A stretch of DNA of 40,606 nt, taken from contig JASHRC010000165.1 of NCBI GenBank assembly GCA_030037525.1, forward strand, positions 1 through 40,606. Reading direction: 5' to 3'. Shown here in pieces: positions 23,214 to 32,175 of this stretch. The notes beneath the pieces were generated by a model. It searched no databases. It was not told the DNA's origin and saw only the letters and a list, made by a program, of their open reading frames with translations. Positions within the stretch are counted from its first letter, which is position 1; each line of letters starts with the position of its first letter. The stretch is from Candidatus Acidiferrales bacterium (GTDB lineage Bacteria; Acidobacteriota; Terriglobia; Acidiferrales; UBA7541). Both the position numbers and the translations under genes were made by a program.

Positions 23214-24130
23214 CCCGCTACATCTCCTTGCGGCTCTTGTTCGCTCTCCCGGCACTGTGGCTCATCGTCACGATGGTGTTCCTCCTCGCGCATATCGTTC
23301 CGGGGGATCCCGTCGAGCAAATGCTGGGCGAAGGCGCGCGCGCTGAAGATTTGCAGCAGCTCCGCCACGCCCTCGGCCTGGACGTCCCCATCGCGAAGCA
23401 ATATGCGCGCTATCTGTCCAGCATTGCTCATGGCGACCTCGGTGAATCGTTCCGCTTCCATGAGCCTGTCACGCGTGTGGTGCTCGAGCGGTACCCCGCT
23501 ACGCTCGAACTCGCGATCGTTGCCCTGCTGGTTTCGGCTGCCATCGGCATCCCAGCCGGGCTCCTTGCCGCCGAGCGCCGTGCCACGGCTACCGATCGCG
23601 CCGTCGGGGTCTTCACCTTGCTCGGTCTCTCGGTGCCCAACTTCGCGCTCGGCCCCGTACTGATTCTTGTTTTCTCGGTGATTCTCGGCTGGCTGCCCGT
23701 TTCTGGCCGCGGCGGTCCGGCGCATCTGGTTCTTCCCGCTTGTACTCTCGGCGCGGCCCTGGCGGCCATTTTGACGCGCATGGTGCGTGCCTCAGTCATC
23801 GAAGAGCTTTCCAGCGACTATGTCCGCACCGCCCGCGCCAAGGGCCTTTCGCCCGCCGCCGTTTTGTTCCGCCACGCCTTTCGCAACGCTTTGATCCCCG
23901 TTCTGACCATCCTCGGCCTTCAATTCGGCACGCTGCTGGCCGGGACCATCGTCACGGAAACGATTTTCTCCTGGCCCGGAATCGGCCGGCTCGCTGTGCA
24001 AGCGATCGGGGCGCGCGACTATCCCCTCCTGCAAGGCTGTATTCTTTTGATCGCAGTTTCCTACGTGCTCGTCAATCTGTTTACCGATTTCATCTATGTG
24101 CTCGTCGATCCGCGGGTACGGCTGGAATGA
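23210..24130 (+). CDS. dppB: peptide/nickel-type ABC transporter permease, DppB-like
   Basis: 306 residues, about six membrane helices. N-terminal VTMVFLLAHIVPGDPVEQMLG, the GDLGESFRFHEPV loop, and the ATPase-contact EAA loop (VRTARAKGLSPAAVLFRHAFRNALIP) are all as in DppB/OppB. It forms the inner-membrane channel with DppC for peptides, nickel or other small substrates. The GTG start at 23210 overlaps the previous stop by 4 bp, and its stop overlaps the dppC start (ATGA). No binding protein or ATPase gene is in the window. Confidence 0.94.
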   Translation: MTRYISLRLLFALPALWLIVTMVFLLAHIVPGDPVEQMLGEGARAEDLQQLRHALGLDVPIAKQYARYLSSIAHGDLGESFRFHEPVTRVVLERYPATLELAIVALLVSAAIGIPAGLLAAERRATATDRAVGVFTLLGLSVPNFALGPVLILVFSVILGWLPVSGRGGPAHLVLPACTLGAALAAILTRMVRASVIEELSSDYVRTARAKGLSPAAVLFRHAFRNALIPVLTILGLQFGTLLAGTIVTETIFSWPGIGRLAVQAIGARDYPLLQGCILLIAVSYVLVNLFTDFIYVLVDPRVRLE

Positions 24131-24987
24131 ACGCGCTTCGCGAATTTCTTCGGCAGAGCAGGATGGGACGCTGGGCGCTCGTGCTGGCGCTGCTGCTGGT
24201 CTTGGTCGCGCTTACGGCGCCGTGGATTGCACCGTCCGATCCAACTGCCTTAAGTCTGCGCACCCGCCTGGAGGCTCCCAACGCCGCGCACTGGATGGGC
24301 ACCGATGAGCTCGGCCGCGACATCCTCTCGCGGGTCCTGTTCGGGGCGCGTGTCTCGATTTTTGTGGGATTCAGCGTGGTCTTCAGTGCCGGCCTGATCG
24401 GGCTCGCCATGGGTGCGTGGGCAGGCTATTGCGGAGGTTGGCTCGATCGTCTCTTAAATATCGTGCTCATCAACGCCTTCCTTTCGTTTCCCGGCATCCT
24501 GCTTGCCATCGCCTTAGCCGCGTTCTTAGGGCCCGGCATCGGCAGAGTGATTTTCGCCTTGATTGTCACCGGCTGGGCCGGCTACGCGCGTCTGGCGCGT
24601 GCGCAGGTCCTGCAGGCAAAGGAAACCGAGTACGTGCTCGCGGCCCGCTCTCTGGGCGCTTCGCCCGCCCGCATTCTGCTCCGGCATCTGTTTCCGAACA
24701 TTCTGCCGCCGGTTCTCGTACAGGCGACGCTCGGCATGGCCGGTGCGATTCTCGCCGAATCGACGCTCAGCTTTCTTGGCGTAGGCGTCCTCGCGCCCAT
24801 GCCCAGTTGGGGCGCGATGCTCAATGACGGCCGAAGCCATCTGTTCGACGCGCCGCATCTCGTGCTGTTTCCTGCGCTCGCGGTCATGCTCGCCGTCCTG
24901 ACCTTTAATCTTCTCGGCGACGCCCTCCGCGACTGGCTCGACCCCCGCATGCGCTCCTACCTCATGGTCGCCTCTCTCACTCGCTGA
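24127..24987 (+). CDS. dppC: peptide/nickel-type ABC transporter permease, DppC-like
   Basis: 286 residues. N-terminal helix followed by PSDPTALSLRTRLEAPNAAHWMGTDELGRDILSRV, a signature of DppC/OppC. The EAA loop VLAARSLGASPARILLRHLFPN contacts the ATPase. The frame is open upstream to 23740 but that part lies inside dppB. The ATG at 24127, overlapping the dppB stop (ATGA), gives the normal family N-terminus. Last gene of the CorC-dppB-dppC unit. The next gene is convergent. Confidence 0.94.
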   Translation: MNALREFLRQSRMGRWALVLALLLVLVALTAPWIAPSDPTALSLRTRLEAPNAAHWMGTDELGRDILSRVLFGARVSIFVGFSVVFSAGLIGLAMGAWAGYCGGWLDRLLNIVLINAFLSFPGILLAIALAAFLGPGIGRVIFALIVTGWAGYARLARAQVLQAKETEYVLAARSLGASPARILLRHLFPNILPPVLVQATLGMAGAILAESTLSFLGVGVLAPMPSWGAMLNDGRSHLFDAPHLVLFPALAVMLAVLTFNLLGDALRDWLDPRMRSYLMVASLTR

Positions 24988-25069
24988 TCGCTTCGTGCAT
25001 CGCTTTTTGTGCGAACCAGATCGTGGGACTTGATTTTGGTTTTCCGGAACGGAACAGCGACAAGGAGGT

Positions 25070-25861
25070 CTAGCCTAGCTCGACCGTTACTTCGGTTCCC
25101 CGCCCGATTCCTAGCGTCCGCGCCGCGCTGGCCCGATTGATGCAAATCTCCAAATATCCGCTCGAGCCAATCACAACGACCGGCTCTCCGCTGGGGCCCT
25201 CCGCGAATGTCTGCACGACTTTCTTCACCACGGCGTTTCCCGCCTTAATTGTGCAGCTCTCATTCCCCGCCAGCTTCGGCACATCCTCGACGCGCAGGTT
25301 GGTCACCAGGTTCCCGAATTGGTCCACACGCAGCACCACGCCGCGCACCGTATTGCCTGAAACCCTCGGCTTAGGAATCGCAAACCGCGTGAAATCGGTG
25401 ATCGGCTCACCGAACGCCGATGTTTGCCACGATTTCGACAGCCATGCCCCCACCGGCGCAAAAATATCGCGCCCGTGAAACGTTTTGCTGATCGGTTGCC
25501 GAAAATAGTGCTCCGAGATGATGTGCCAGACCTTCAGCGCTTCGGTCTGATCGTAAACCGCTGACAGCACGCCATTATCTGGAGCTACAAAATAGTGCTG
25601 GTCACACGCCGCCAAAATGGGTCTGCGGTCCGTTCCCACTCCCGGATCAACAACGACCACGTGAATCGTCTTCGGGGGGAAATATTGGTAGGCCTGGCCG
25701 ATCGCCAGCGCGCCATCCAGAATGTCGTGCGCGATTACGCCATGGGTGATGTCCACAATCGTCACATCGGGATTGATCGTCAGGATCACGCCCTTCATGA
25801 CCCCGACCAGGTGGTCGTTCGTGCCGTAATCGGTGGTGAGTGTGATGACAGGCCGCACCAA
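25070..25861 (-). CDS. S-adenosyl-L-methionine hydrolase (DUF62/chlorinase-fluorinase superfamily)
   Basis: 263 residues. The conserved N-terminal ITLTTDYGTNDHLVGVMKG and the HVVVVDPGVGTDRRPI and FVAPDNGVLS motifs mark the superfamily. Most bacterial and archaeal members split SAM to adenosine and methionine with hydroxide. The fluorinase loop is not evident, so halogenation is unlikely. The start is TTG at 25861 with AGGAG 6 nt upstream. It is the only gene between two longer neighbours and has no obvious operon partner. Confidence 0.9.
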   Translation of the reverse strand: MVRPVITLTTDYGTNDHLVGVMKGVILTINPDVTIVDITHGVIAHDILDGALAIGQAYQYFPPKTIHVVVVDPGVGTDRRPILAACDQHYFVAPDNGVLSAVYDQTEALKVWHIISEHYFRQPISKTFHGRDIFAPVGAWLSKSWQTSAFGEPITDFTRFAIPKPRVSGNTVRGVVLRVDQFGNLVTNLRVEDVPKLAGNESCTIKAGNAVVKKVVQTFAEGPSGEPVVVIGSSGYLEICINRASAARTLGIGRGTEVTVELG

Positions 25862-26001
25862 GGTTTGCTCCTGAGCTCAGTCGCTGGCTCATCGAAACTA
25901 ACGGAGGGACTCTGCCGTGTCAAAGCCATACCGCCGCAGCTGCGGCGAGTGAGTAACACTTGGGGCTGCCGTGGCTTGGAATCCGCGCCCGAGTTCGGAG
26001 C

Positions 26002-26958
26002 TTACTGCTCCAGGAGGTTGATCTCGCCAACGCCACCGTGGACTGTCATGTCGATGTTCGTGGGCGTCTTTCCGTACGCGTCGTTTTGGTAGGCGTCCCC
26101 CTCCCGCCGCAATCCATCCGCGCTCACTGAGCCGATTCCACCGGAGGCCTCGACACGCACGCCCACGTCTTTTGGTAGCCGGATGATCGCGGATCCGACG
26201 CCGCCTTCGATTGTGGCAGCGAGGTTCGCCTTTCTGGGCCCCGTTAAATCGAGGTCGAGTTTTCCCGCTCCCATGTTGATCTTCAGGTGTTCCACTTCCA
26301 GGCCGCCAAGGCGCAGGTAGCCTTCCCCTGCTCCGATGTTCACGTTCATATCCAGCGCCTCATCGCCGCCGAGTTTCAAATCCCAGTTGTTGTCGTCCGG
26401 TCCCCAATGTACATGCTCGTTTCTGCTGGATACTGTGAGATGACCACTTCCACCGGAAACCGAGTAGTCCACGCTTGGCCTTTCCGAGCTGCGGTCGTAG
26501 CGGAAGTCTGCATCCAGGAGTTTGCCAGAGCCGCCAGACACATCTAACGTCCCTGCAGGGAATTCCAAATCGAACGTCACCAGTTTTGCACCCTGTTGGT
26601 CGACCGACTGAGTTTCGTGCATCTCGTTCCCCGGCCGCCAGCCACGCCCATCGTGCCAGCGCCCCCCATGCCAGAGTGCCAGCACGAAGAGCAGAAGAAG
26701 AATCACCCACGCCAGCCCCGTCCCTGTAAACCAGGGCGCCGTGGCCCGCTCGGGATGCTGATGCGCGTAGTAGCTGTCCCAGATCTTCCCCAAGCCGATC
26801 GCAATCAGAATCAGCGGCCAATAACGGAACAGCCACGGCCAGGGATCGAACTCCGGATATAAGTTCATGAGCAGAAAAAACACACCGAGGCAAATCAGAA
26901 TCACGGGCCCGACAAATGATCTCGGTCGTCGCGGCGGACCTACCGGTTGCGATGCCAT
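26002..26958 (-). CDS. membrane protein with LiaF/toastrack-like C-terminal domain
   Basis: 318 residues. Three membrane helices (about 14-33, 44-60 and 80-97; FVGPVILICLGVFFLLMNLYP, FRYWPLILIAIGLGKIW) resemble the DUF5668/LiaI-LiaF N-terminus. Residues about 130-318 are repetitive beta-strands (GAGEGYLRLGGLEVEHLKI, INMGAGKLDLDL, IEGGVGSAIIRLP, GGIGSVSADG, VHGGVGEINLLEQ). They look like the DUF2154/DUF4097 adhesin-type or toastrack fold. LiaF proteins sense cell-envelope stress through a LiaRS pair, but no such pair is near. The frame is open to 26991, but the ATG at 26958 has GGAGGAAG 3 nt upstream. Confidence 0.85.
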   Translation of the reverse strand: MASQPVGPPRRPRSFVGPVILICLGVFFLLMNLYPEFDPWPWLFRYWPLILIAIGLGKIWDSYYAHQHPERATAPWFTGTGLAWVILLLLFVLALWHGGRWHDGRGWRPGNEMHETQSVDQQGAKLVTFDLEFPAGTLDVSGGSGKLLDADFRYDRSSERPSVDYSVSGGSGHLTVSSRNEHVHWGPDDNNWDLKLGGDEALDMNVNIGAGEGYLRLGGLEVEHLKINMGAGKLDLDLTGPRKANLAATIEGGVGSAIIRLPKDVGVRVEASGGIGSVSADGLRREGDAYQNDAYGKTPTNIDMTVHGGVGEINLLEQ

Positions 26959-27177
26959 TTGCTTCCTCCCATTGCAAGATACGCTTGGCACTCCCTGAAT
27001 GTTTCACCGTCGCCCGCGCAATGCGTCAAAGCCCTTTTTTGTAGCGTCCCTTGCGTGCCAGCGGCCCAGAATCGCTGAGACGCGCTGAGGAGGCCAGCGT
27101 CGTGCGTGAGAAAGGCTGTGCATACCAAGCCCATGGTGGTAAATCCGTAGTAGTCTCTTGTAGTAGCCTTCTGCCGA

Positions 27178-27254
27178 GGGCCTGTAGCTCAGATGGATAG
27201 AGCAACGGTTTCCTAAACCGTGTGTCGGGAGTTCGACTCTCCCCAGGCCCACCA
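27178..27254 (+). tRNA. tRNA-Arg (anticodon CCU)
   Basis: Acceptor stem GGGCCUG pairs with CAGGCCC, discriminator A at 27251 and an encoded CCA at 27252-27254. D-arm GCTC-AGATGGATA-GAGC, anticodon stem ACGGT/ACCGT with loop TTCCTAA and anticodon CCU, T-arm GGGAG-TTCGACT-CTCCC. All stems are well paired. Confidence 0.97.
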
Positions 27255-27638
27255 CTTCTTTCCCTTTTGAAAACAGAGCCGTTCGACTCTTTCTCCACTG
27301 CGAAACACTGCGGCGATTTTTTGCACAATCATTGCACACACGCTCTCGCGCTGGGCCGTTTTTGCGTTCGAACGGCCCGAAAAAGCCGCAATCGGAAGCC
27401 GCTCGACGCAGGCAATGACTCGGCCACCAGAATTTCAAAATGAGACCGCGAATGCCGACGTCCCAGCGCGGACTCTCACGTCGTACTCGTGGCGAGCGCC
27501 GGCTTCGTTGTGACGTAAAACAACCAGCATGGTTCGTGCATCATGCCCGAGAGGCGCGGGAAAAACAGATTCAGGAGCGTTTACGGCTTCGTATCGCCCC
27601 CGGGGTGAGCTAAACCTCGCCTTGGCCAATCCGCGCGG
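27255..27638. other. non-coding or decayed stretch after tRNA-Arg
   Basis: No supported gene. It holds a direct repeat TTGCACA (27321-27327 and 27332-27338) and a stem GGGCCGTT (27353-27360) / AACGGCCC (27371-27378) with a 10-nt loop and no T-run. A minus-strand open frame of 64 codons (27435-27629) has no ribosome site and no recognisable motif. Position directly behind a tRNA 3' end would suit an old integration site, but no integrase or tRNA 3'-end duplicate is visible. Confidence 0.35.
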
Positions 27639-28043
27639 CTACGCCGCACTCGCGGCCTTTTCGGCGGTGGCTCCGATAGGGGTTAAGATCGCCAGCACGA
27701 CCGCAACAAGGATCAGGGCGGGAACGTCTCCGAGCAGATGACCACGCTCGGCATTCATGTTCATCGCCTGCACAGCCATGATTCCTCCGTGGACCAGGCT
27801 GGACCAAACAGTGAACCAGATTAGGCTGCGGTGCCGCAGCGGATTCCGCGACGCGATGAGGAGGAAGATGCCGAGTGTCGCGTAGATGCCAAGGATCATT
27901 TGCTCATATTCGGGCTGATTGGGCTGCCATCGCCATCCGGAGGGCCACCAGAAGTTCATGAGCGGGTAGACCCCAACTAAGAAGATGAGCCCAAAGACTA
28001 CCAGTGCAATGCGGAGCATGCGTAGGCGCACGGTCAGATTCAT
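27639..28043 (-). CDS. four-helix membrane protein, DUF6632-like
   Basis: 134 residues with four predicted membrane helices: LRIALVVFGLIFLVGVYPLM, EYEQMILGIYATLGIFLLIAS, IWFTVWSSLVHGGIMAVQAM and LILVAVVLAILTPI. Short loops and the WWPSGWRW motif after helix 1 match small uncharacterised membrane proteins (DUF6632-like). ATG at 28043 has GGAGGATGAGAG directly upstream. No function can be assigned. The next gene upstream on the same strand ends 87 bp away (28131), so the two may be cotranscribed. Confidence 0.75.
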   Translation of the reverse strand: MNLTVRLRMLRIALVVFGLIFLVGVYPLMNFWWPSGWRWQPNQPEYEQMILGIYATLGIFLLIASRNPLRHRSLIWFTVWSSLVHGGIMAVQAMNMNAERGHLLGDVPALILVAVVLAILTPIGATAEKAASAA

Positions 28044-28130
28044 CTCTCATCCTCCTAGACTGTCTCCAGCCCGCAGCAAGGCCTTTGCCGGGGATGCTAG
28101 TCCGTGCCGGTTCAGATGTCCACCACTGGT

Positions 28131-29003
28131 TCATCGAGCAACGGCCGATTCGTGACGCGGTCCGGCTGGCATGTTTTTAACGAGCCAAGCGGCGATGTTC
28201 ATGGCATAAGTTTCCGCGATCGGTCCTGGCGCCAAATAGTGGCTCGCGCCCGGAACCCAGATTAGGTCGCGCTGCGGTGACGACGTTAGGCTATCGTAGA
28301 TGGCCTGAGCATTCGGCGGAAACGAAATCTCGTCCTTTTCTCCGTGGATCACCAGAGCCGGGACCTTAATCTGTGGCCCGAATCGGGTCGAGCTTGGCGT
28401 GCCCTTATCGCTCGGCGCCCCGAAGAACCCAATCATGGATTCTGCTGTCCCCATGAAGGACCGCCCGTCCGGGAACCAGTTCTCGAACGCGAGTGGTTCC
28501 AGCCCCTTGCCTTGCGCGACCAGCGAGCGAGCCCGCCTGAGCATGTCCTCAAGACGGTTCTTGTCCGCTTCGGTCGAACGGATTTGAAACTCCAGATAAG
28601 GCGATGGGATGGAGGCGATGAAGCCGACGGCCTTGACCGCGGGATCATTGCGCTCAGCCATGTACTGCGCCATACGGGGGCCGCCGAGACTGATCCCAAA
28701 GATCCCAATGCGCGTGTAACCAGCCGATTTGGCGTAGGCGACGAAGGCAGCGATATCCTTTATCGCGTCCGCGTACGCGGCGTAAGGATAGTTGTAGGAG
28801 GCACGCATGTTAGCGATCAGGAATGCGTAGCCCCCCTCGACGAGTGCGTTGGCCATGGGATGGTAGTCATGCGAGGGCACGAGTGCCGCACCCGTTGTGG
28901 CGCCGGGCACCAAGATCACAAGCGCATCGCCGCGCGCCTGGGGCGTCCAGAGGAGTCCGTTCAATGCTACTGCGTCTTCCGCTTCGACCCGAATCAGATC
29001 CAT
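28131..29003 (-). CDS. alpha/beta hydrolase
   Basis: 290 residues of the alpha/beta hydrolase fold. LVPGATTGAALVPSHDY is the oxyanion region, GISLGG the nucleophile elbow, HGEKDEI carries the acid and PGASHYL the catalytic His. No signal peptide, so cytoplasmic. Substrate unknown; dienelactone-hydrolase- or peptidase-like proteins share this pattern. ATG at 29003 has GGAGG 7 nt upstream, a strong start. It lies before the DUF6632-like gene on the minus strand and is divergent from the GMC oxidoreductase. Confidence 0.85.
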   Translation of the reverse strand: MDLIRVEAEDAVALNGLLWTPQARGDALVILVPGATTGAALVPSHDYHPMANALVEGGYAFLIANMRASYNYPYAAYADAIKDIAAFVAYAKSAGYTRIGIFGISLGGPRMAQYMAERNDPAVKAVGFIASIPSPYLEFQIRSTEADKNRLEDMLRRARSLVAQGKGLEPLAFENWFPDGRSFMGTAESMIGFFGAPSDKGTPSSTRFGPQIKVPALVIHGEKDEISFPPNAQAIYDSLTSSPQRDLIWVPGASHYLAPGPIAETYAMNIAAWLVKNMPAGPRHESAVAR

Positions 29004-29485
29004 GCTGTCACCTCCGCGAGTATTCGACGCGATGGCCTAAAGAACCATAGCAACAGAAGGTGTTCGACGCGCCACTCCAAAGCCAGGCCCCCTGGATCGA
29101 ATCGAAGATCGCACCGCCAGACTTCGCGACGACCGCCGAATGGCGCTGACTATATGCCATTGGAGCGTGGCCGATCAACTGCACGGTGTTAAGGGCACGA
29201 TCAGTTCGGACTCCACCTTGCCCAAGAAAGCGTGCGCATCAGGCGTTTTCGGCCCTCATTTGTTTAAAGCCGCGGCACGACCTCTTACACAGTCGCTGTC
29301 CTGTCGCCACGCGCTTCTGTTGACATTCGGTCGGAATCCGTTCAAAAAGGACGCGCGGTGGAAGCCGCAGCTCGTCGTCAAAGAGATGCCGGCGTGCTCA
29401 AACTACAATCATTTGCCCTGGCGGTGGCCGTCCTCGGTCGCGTATGGAGCGGCTATCTCGGGCAACACCAAGAACCACAACCATG
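29004..29485. other. divergent intergenic region
   Basis: About 480 bp between the divergent alpha/beta hydrolase and GMC oxidoreductase genes. It presumably holds both promoters. I found no convincing -35/-10 pair, operator, RNA gene or supported small gene. An open plus frame starting at 29140 overlaps the GMC gene in another frame and looks like chance. Confidence 0.4.
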
Positions 29486-31111
29486 AGCCGAGACAAGGGC
29501 ACCTTGTTCGACTATGTGATCGTCGGAGCCGGGACAGCAGGGTGCGTGCTTGCCAGCCGGCTGTCGGAGGATCCAGCGATCCGCGTCTGCCTCATCGAGG
29601 CCGGACCCAAGGATCGTCATCCGTTCATCCACGTGCCAGCCTTGGTTGCCGCCGCGCTGGCGACTCCGAGCATAAGCTGGGGCTATTGGACAGCGCCGCA
29701 GCGAAACCTGAATGGACGAAAGGTTCCAGTGCCGCGGGGCCGGGTCCTTGGCGGTTCGAGCTCGATCAACGGCATGGTGTATATACGCGGCAATCCCAAG
29801 GACTATGACGATTGGGCTGCGGCGGGAAACCAAGGCTGGAGCTATCGAGAGGTGCTGCCCTATTTTGTCCGTTCCGAGAACAATGAAGCCTTTGACGGCT
29901 CTCCTTATCATGGCAAAGGCGGGCCGATGAATGTCATCAGCATCAAGCGGCCCAACGCGCTGAATACCGCTTTTCTCCGGGCAATGCAATCGTTGCAATA
30001 TCGCCACAACGATGACTTCAATGGTCCTGATACAGAGGGTTACGGGCTACGCCAGGGTACGATCAGAGGCGGCCGTCGCGAATCTGGCGTGACGGCCTTC
30101 CTCGAGCCCGCAATAAACCGGCCAAATCTGTCCGTGTTGACCAGGGCATTGGTTCACCGCGTCGTCATTGAGAATCGCCGTGCGACTGGCGTCGAGATTC
30201 AACTCGGAGGCGAAACTCGGCGCATCGGGGCGCGACGCGAAGTCATTGTGTCGGGCGGCAGCATCGGGTCCCCTCAGATCCTGATGCTCTCGGGCGTCGG
30301 CGATGGTGTGGCGCTGCAGGCTTTTGGAATTCCAGTCAATCACCATCTGCCCGGGGTAGGCGCGAATTACCACGATCATGTTGCGTCCTCTGTGCAGATG
30401 GTCACCTCGAACTCTACCTCCTATGGTATTTCGCTCAAAGCACTTCCACGCGGAGCCTGGAACATTTTCGAATATTTGTTGCTGCGCCAGGGACCACTCG
30501 CTAGCAATGTCTTCGAGTCCCATGCGTTCGTGAAGTCAACCAACAGCCTTGACCGCCCCGACACACAAATCGTCTTCCAGCCGGCGCGCCGCAATCAATC
30601 GACATTCCCGCTGCCGCTTGGGCACGGTTATAACATCAGTGTCGTTCTCTTGTACCCCAGGAGCCGTGGCCGCATCGCCCTATCCAGTCCGGATCCGCGT
30701 GCAGCGCCGATTATCGATCCAAATATTTTGAGCGCTCCCGAAGACTTCGAGCCGCTTGTCGGCGGCCTCCGGCTAGCACGCAGGATACTGGCAACCCCGG
30801 CGTTCGCCCGCTACGGAGGGACCGAGTTTCTGCCCGGTGCAAACGTGGAAAGCGACGACGCGCTCAAAGATTATCTCCGTGCTACCACTGCAACCGTCTT
30901 TCATCCGGCCGGAAGCTGCCGTATGGGTGTTGGCGACGCGGCAGTTGTGACTCCCGCACTCAAGGTACGGGGCGTCGACGGTTTGCGGGTCGCTGATGCC
31001 TCGGTCTTTCCGAGGCTCATGGGCGGAAACACGAATGCGCCCGTAGTGATGGTTGCGGAGAAGGCCGCGGACATGATCCTGGGGCGGACGCCGCTGCCGC
31101 CCCTTCCTTAA
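29486..31111 (+). CDS. GMC-family FAD-dependent oxidoreductase
   Basis: 541 residues. The FAD-binding VIVGAGTAGCVLASRLSE begins at residue 12. GRVLGGSSSINGMVYIRGNPKDYDDWA is the GMC signature 1, SPQILMLSGVG signature 2. The C-terminal active site has HPAGSCRMG (catalytic His) and GGNTNAPVVMVAEKAADMI (Asn as the second residue). The protein resembles choline dehydrogenase and other alcohol dehydrogenases of this family. It oxidises an alcohol or sugar; the substrate is unknown. The frame opens at 29444, but ATG at 29486 gives the normal short N-terminus. Neither has a strong ribosome site. The next gene starts 31 bp downstream. Confidence 0.92.
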   Translation, partial: SRDKGTLFDYVIVGAGTAGCVLASRLSEDPAIRVCLIEAGPKDRHPFIHVPALVAAALATPSISWGYWTAPQRNLNGRKVPVPRGRVLGGSSSINGMVYIRGNPKDYDDWAAAGNQGWSYREVLPYFVRSENNEAFDGSPYHGKGGPMNVISIKRPNALNTAFLRAMQSLQYRHNDDFNGPDTEGYGLRQGTIRGGRRESGVTAFLEPAINRPNLSVLTRALVHRVVIENRRATGVEIQLGGETRRIGARREVIVSGGSIGSPQILMLSGVGDGVALQAFGIPVNHHLPGVGANYHDHVASSVQMVTSNSTSYGISLKALPRGAWNIFEYLLLRQGPLASNVFESHAFVKSTNSLDRPDTQIVFQPARRNQSTFPLPLGHGYNISVVLLYPRSRGRIALSSPDPRAAPIIDPNILSAPEDFEPLVGGLRLARRILATPAFARYGGTEFLPGANVESDDALKDYLRATTATVFHPAGSCRMGVGDAAVVTPALKVRGVDGLRVADASVFPRLMGGNTNAPVVMVAEKAADMILGRTPLPPLP

Positions 31112-31142
31112 CGCGAGATCACTAAACCCAGGGGGAAACGCG

Positions 31143-32021
31143 ATGGCTGCCGAGCACATCAGGAAGTGGACAATCGGAGACGTCGAAGTCGTCCGCATCG
31201 TCGAGGTCAACGCGCACGAAGATCCTTTCGAGGTACTGATGCCCGGCGCCACGCCAGAGATCGCCAAGCAGTACGACTGGCTTTTCCCCAATTTCGCAAC
31301 ACCGGATGGCCGGATGAAGATTTCATTTCAGGCTTTCGTTCTGCGCTCCGGCGCAGAAAAGATCATGATCGACACCTGCATCGGCAACGATCGCCAGCGC
31401 GAGTACCCGATATTCACGAACATGCAGACGTCGTTTATAGAAGACCTGACCGTCGCCGGGTACGCGCCGGAAGCGGTCGCAAAAGTCTTGTGCACGCACA
31501 TGCACTTCGATCACGTTGGCTGGAACACGCGCAAACGGAATGGCGGCTGGGTGCCTACCTTCCCGAATGCACGTTATTTGTTTGGCCGCAAGGAATATGA
31601 GCATTGGCAAATGCTCAAGCGCACGGGTGGGTATCACGACTTCACGCACCTGGCAGATTCGATCGATCCGATCATCCGTGCCGGCTTGGCCGACTTCGTC
31701 GAGCCAAATCTCAAAATCACAGATGAGGTCACGCTGGTGCCGACCCCAGGACACACGCCCGGCCACGTCAGCGTACACATTTCGTCAAAAGGACAAGAAG
31801 GCTTCATTACTGGTGATATGCTGCACCATCCGATCCAGCTTGCCGAAACCGAGCGCCCCGGCAATTTCGACATGGACAAGGAGCAGGGCATGAGGACGCG
31901 CAAAGCCGTGTTCGAGCGCCTTGGCAACAAGAAGATATTGATCATCGGCAGTCACTTCTGCGAGCCGACCGCCGGTTACATTGTTCGCGACAAAAGGAAT
32001 TGGCGTTTCCTAGTTCAGTGA
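31143..32021 (+). CDS. metallo-beta-lactamase-fold hydrolase, lactonase-like
   Basis: 292 residues. The zinc motif THMHFDHVGW (His119, His121, Asp123, His124) is intact, with GHTPGH, ITGDM and SHF completing the metal site. This arrangement is common in lactonase-like members (AHL- or sugar-lactone hydrolases). GGGGGAAACGCG precedes the ATG at 31143. It is 31 bp behind the GMC gene and 154 bp ahead of the SDR. A pathway in which an alcohol is oxidised and a lactone opened is plausible but inferred from order. Confidence 0.9.
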   Translation: MAAEHIRKWTIGDVEVVRIVEVNAHEDPFEVLMPGATPEIAKQYDWLFPNFATPDGRMKISFQAFVLRSGAEKIMIDTCIGNDRQREYPIFTNMQTSFIEDLTVAGYAPEAVAKVLCTHMHFDHVGWNTRKRNGGWVPTFPNARYLFGRKEYEHWQMLKRTGGYHDFTHLADSIDPIIRAGLADFVEPNLKITDEVTLVPTPGHTPGHVSVHISSKGQEGFITGDMLHHPIQLAETERPGNFDMDKEQGMRTRKAVFERLGNKKILIIGSHFCEPTAGYIVRDKRNWRFLVQ

Positions 32022-32175
32022 TGATTGTGACGAGCCGCGGTGCTCCTGTTAGAGATGCCCCAAGGACCGCCTTCGAGCTCAACAGGCAGGTAACGGGCGT
32101 CGCCTGGGAGGCAGGAACCAAGACCACAGCTTCACTGAGCTCCACGCGTTGTTAAGTTCAATCGGGAGCGAAAAG

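Noticed and set aside
22263-23255. 330-codon minus-strand frame
   Set aside because: Antisense to the CorC-family gene; composition follows the mirror of that gene and no domain is visible.
27353-27378. Stem GGGCCGTT/AACGGCCC as a terminator after tRNA-Arg
   Set aside because: The loop is 10 nt and no T-run follows on either strand.
27178-27638. tRNA-Arg as the attachment site of a recent genomic island
   Set aside because: I found no integrase, no repeat of the tRNA 3' end and no clear second boundary in the window.
29140-29808. 222-codon plus-strand frame
   Set aside because: Overlaps the GMC oxidoreductase start in another frame, has low-quality sequence and no ribosome site.
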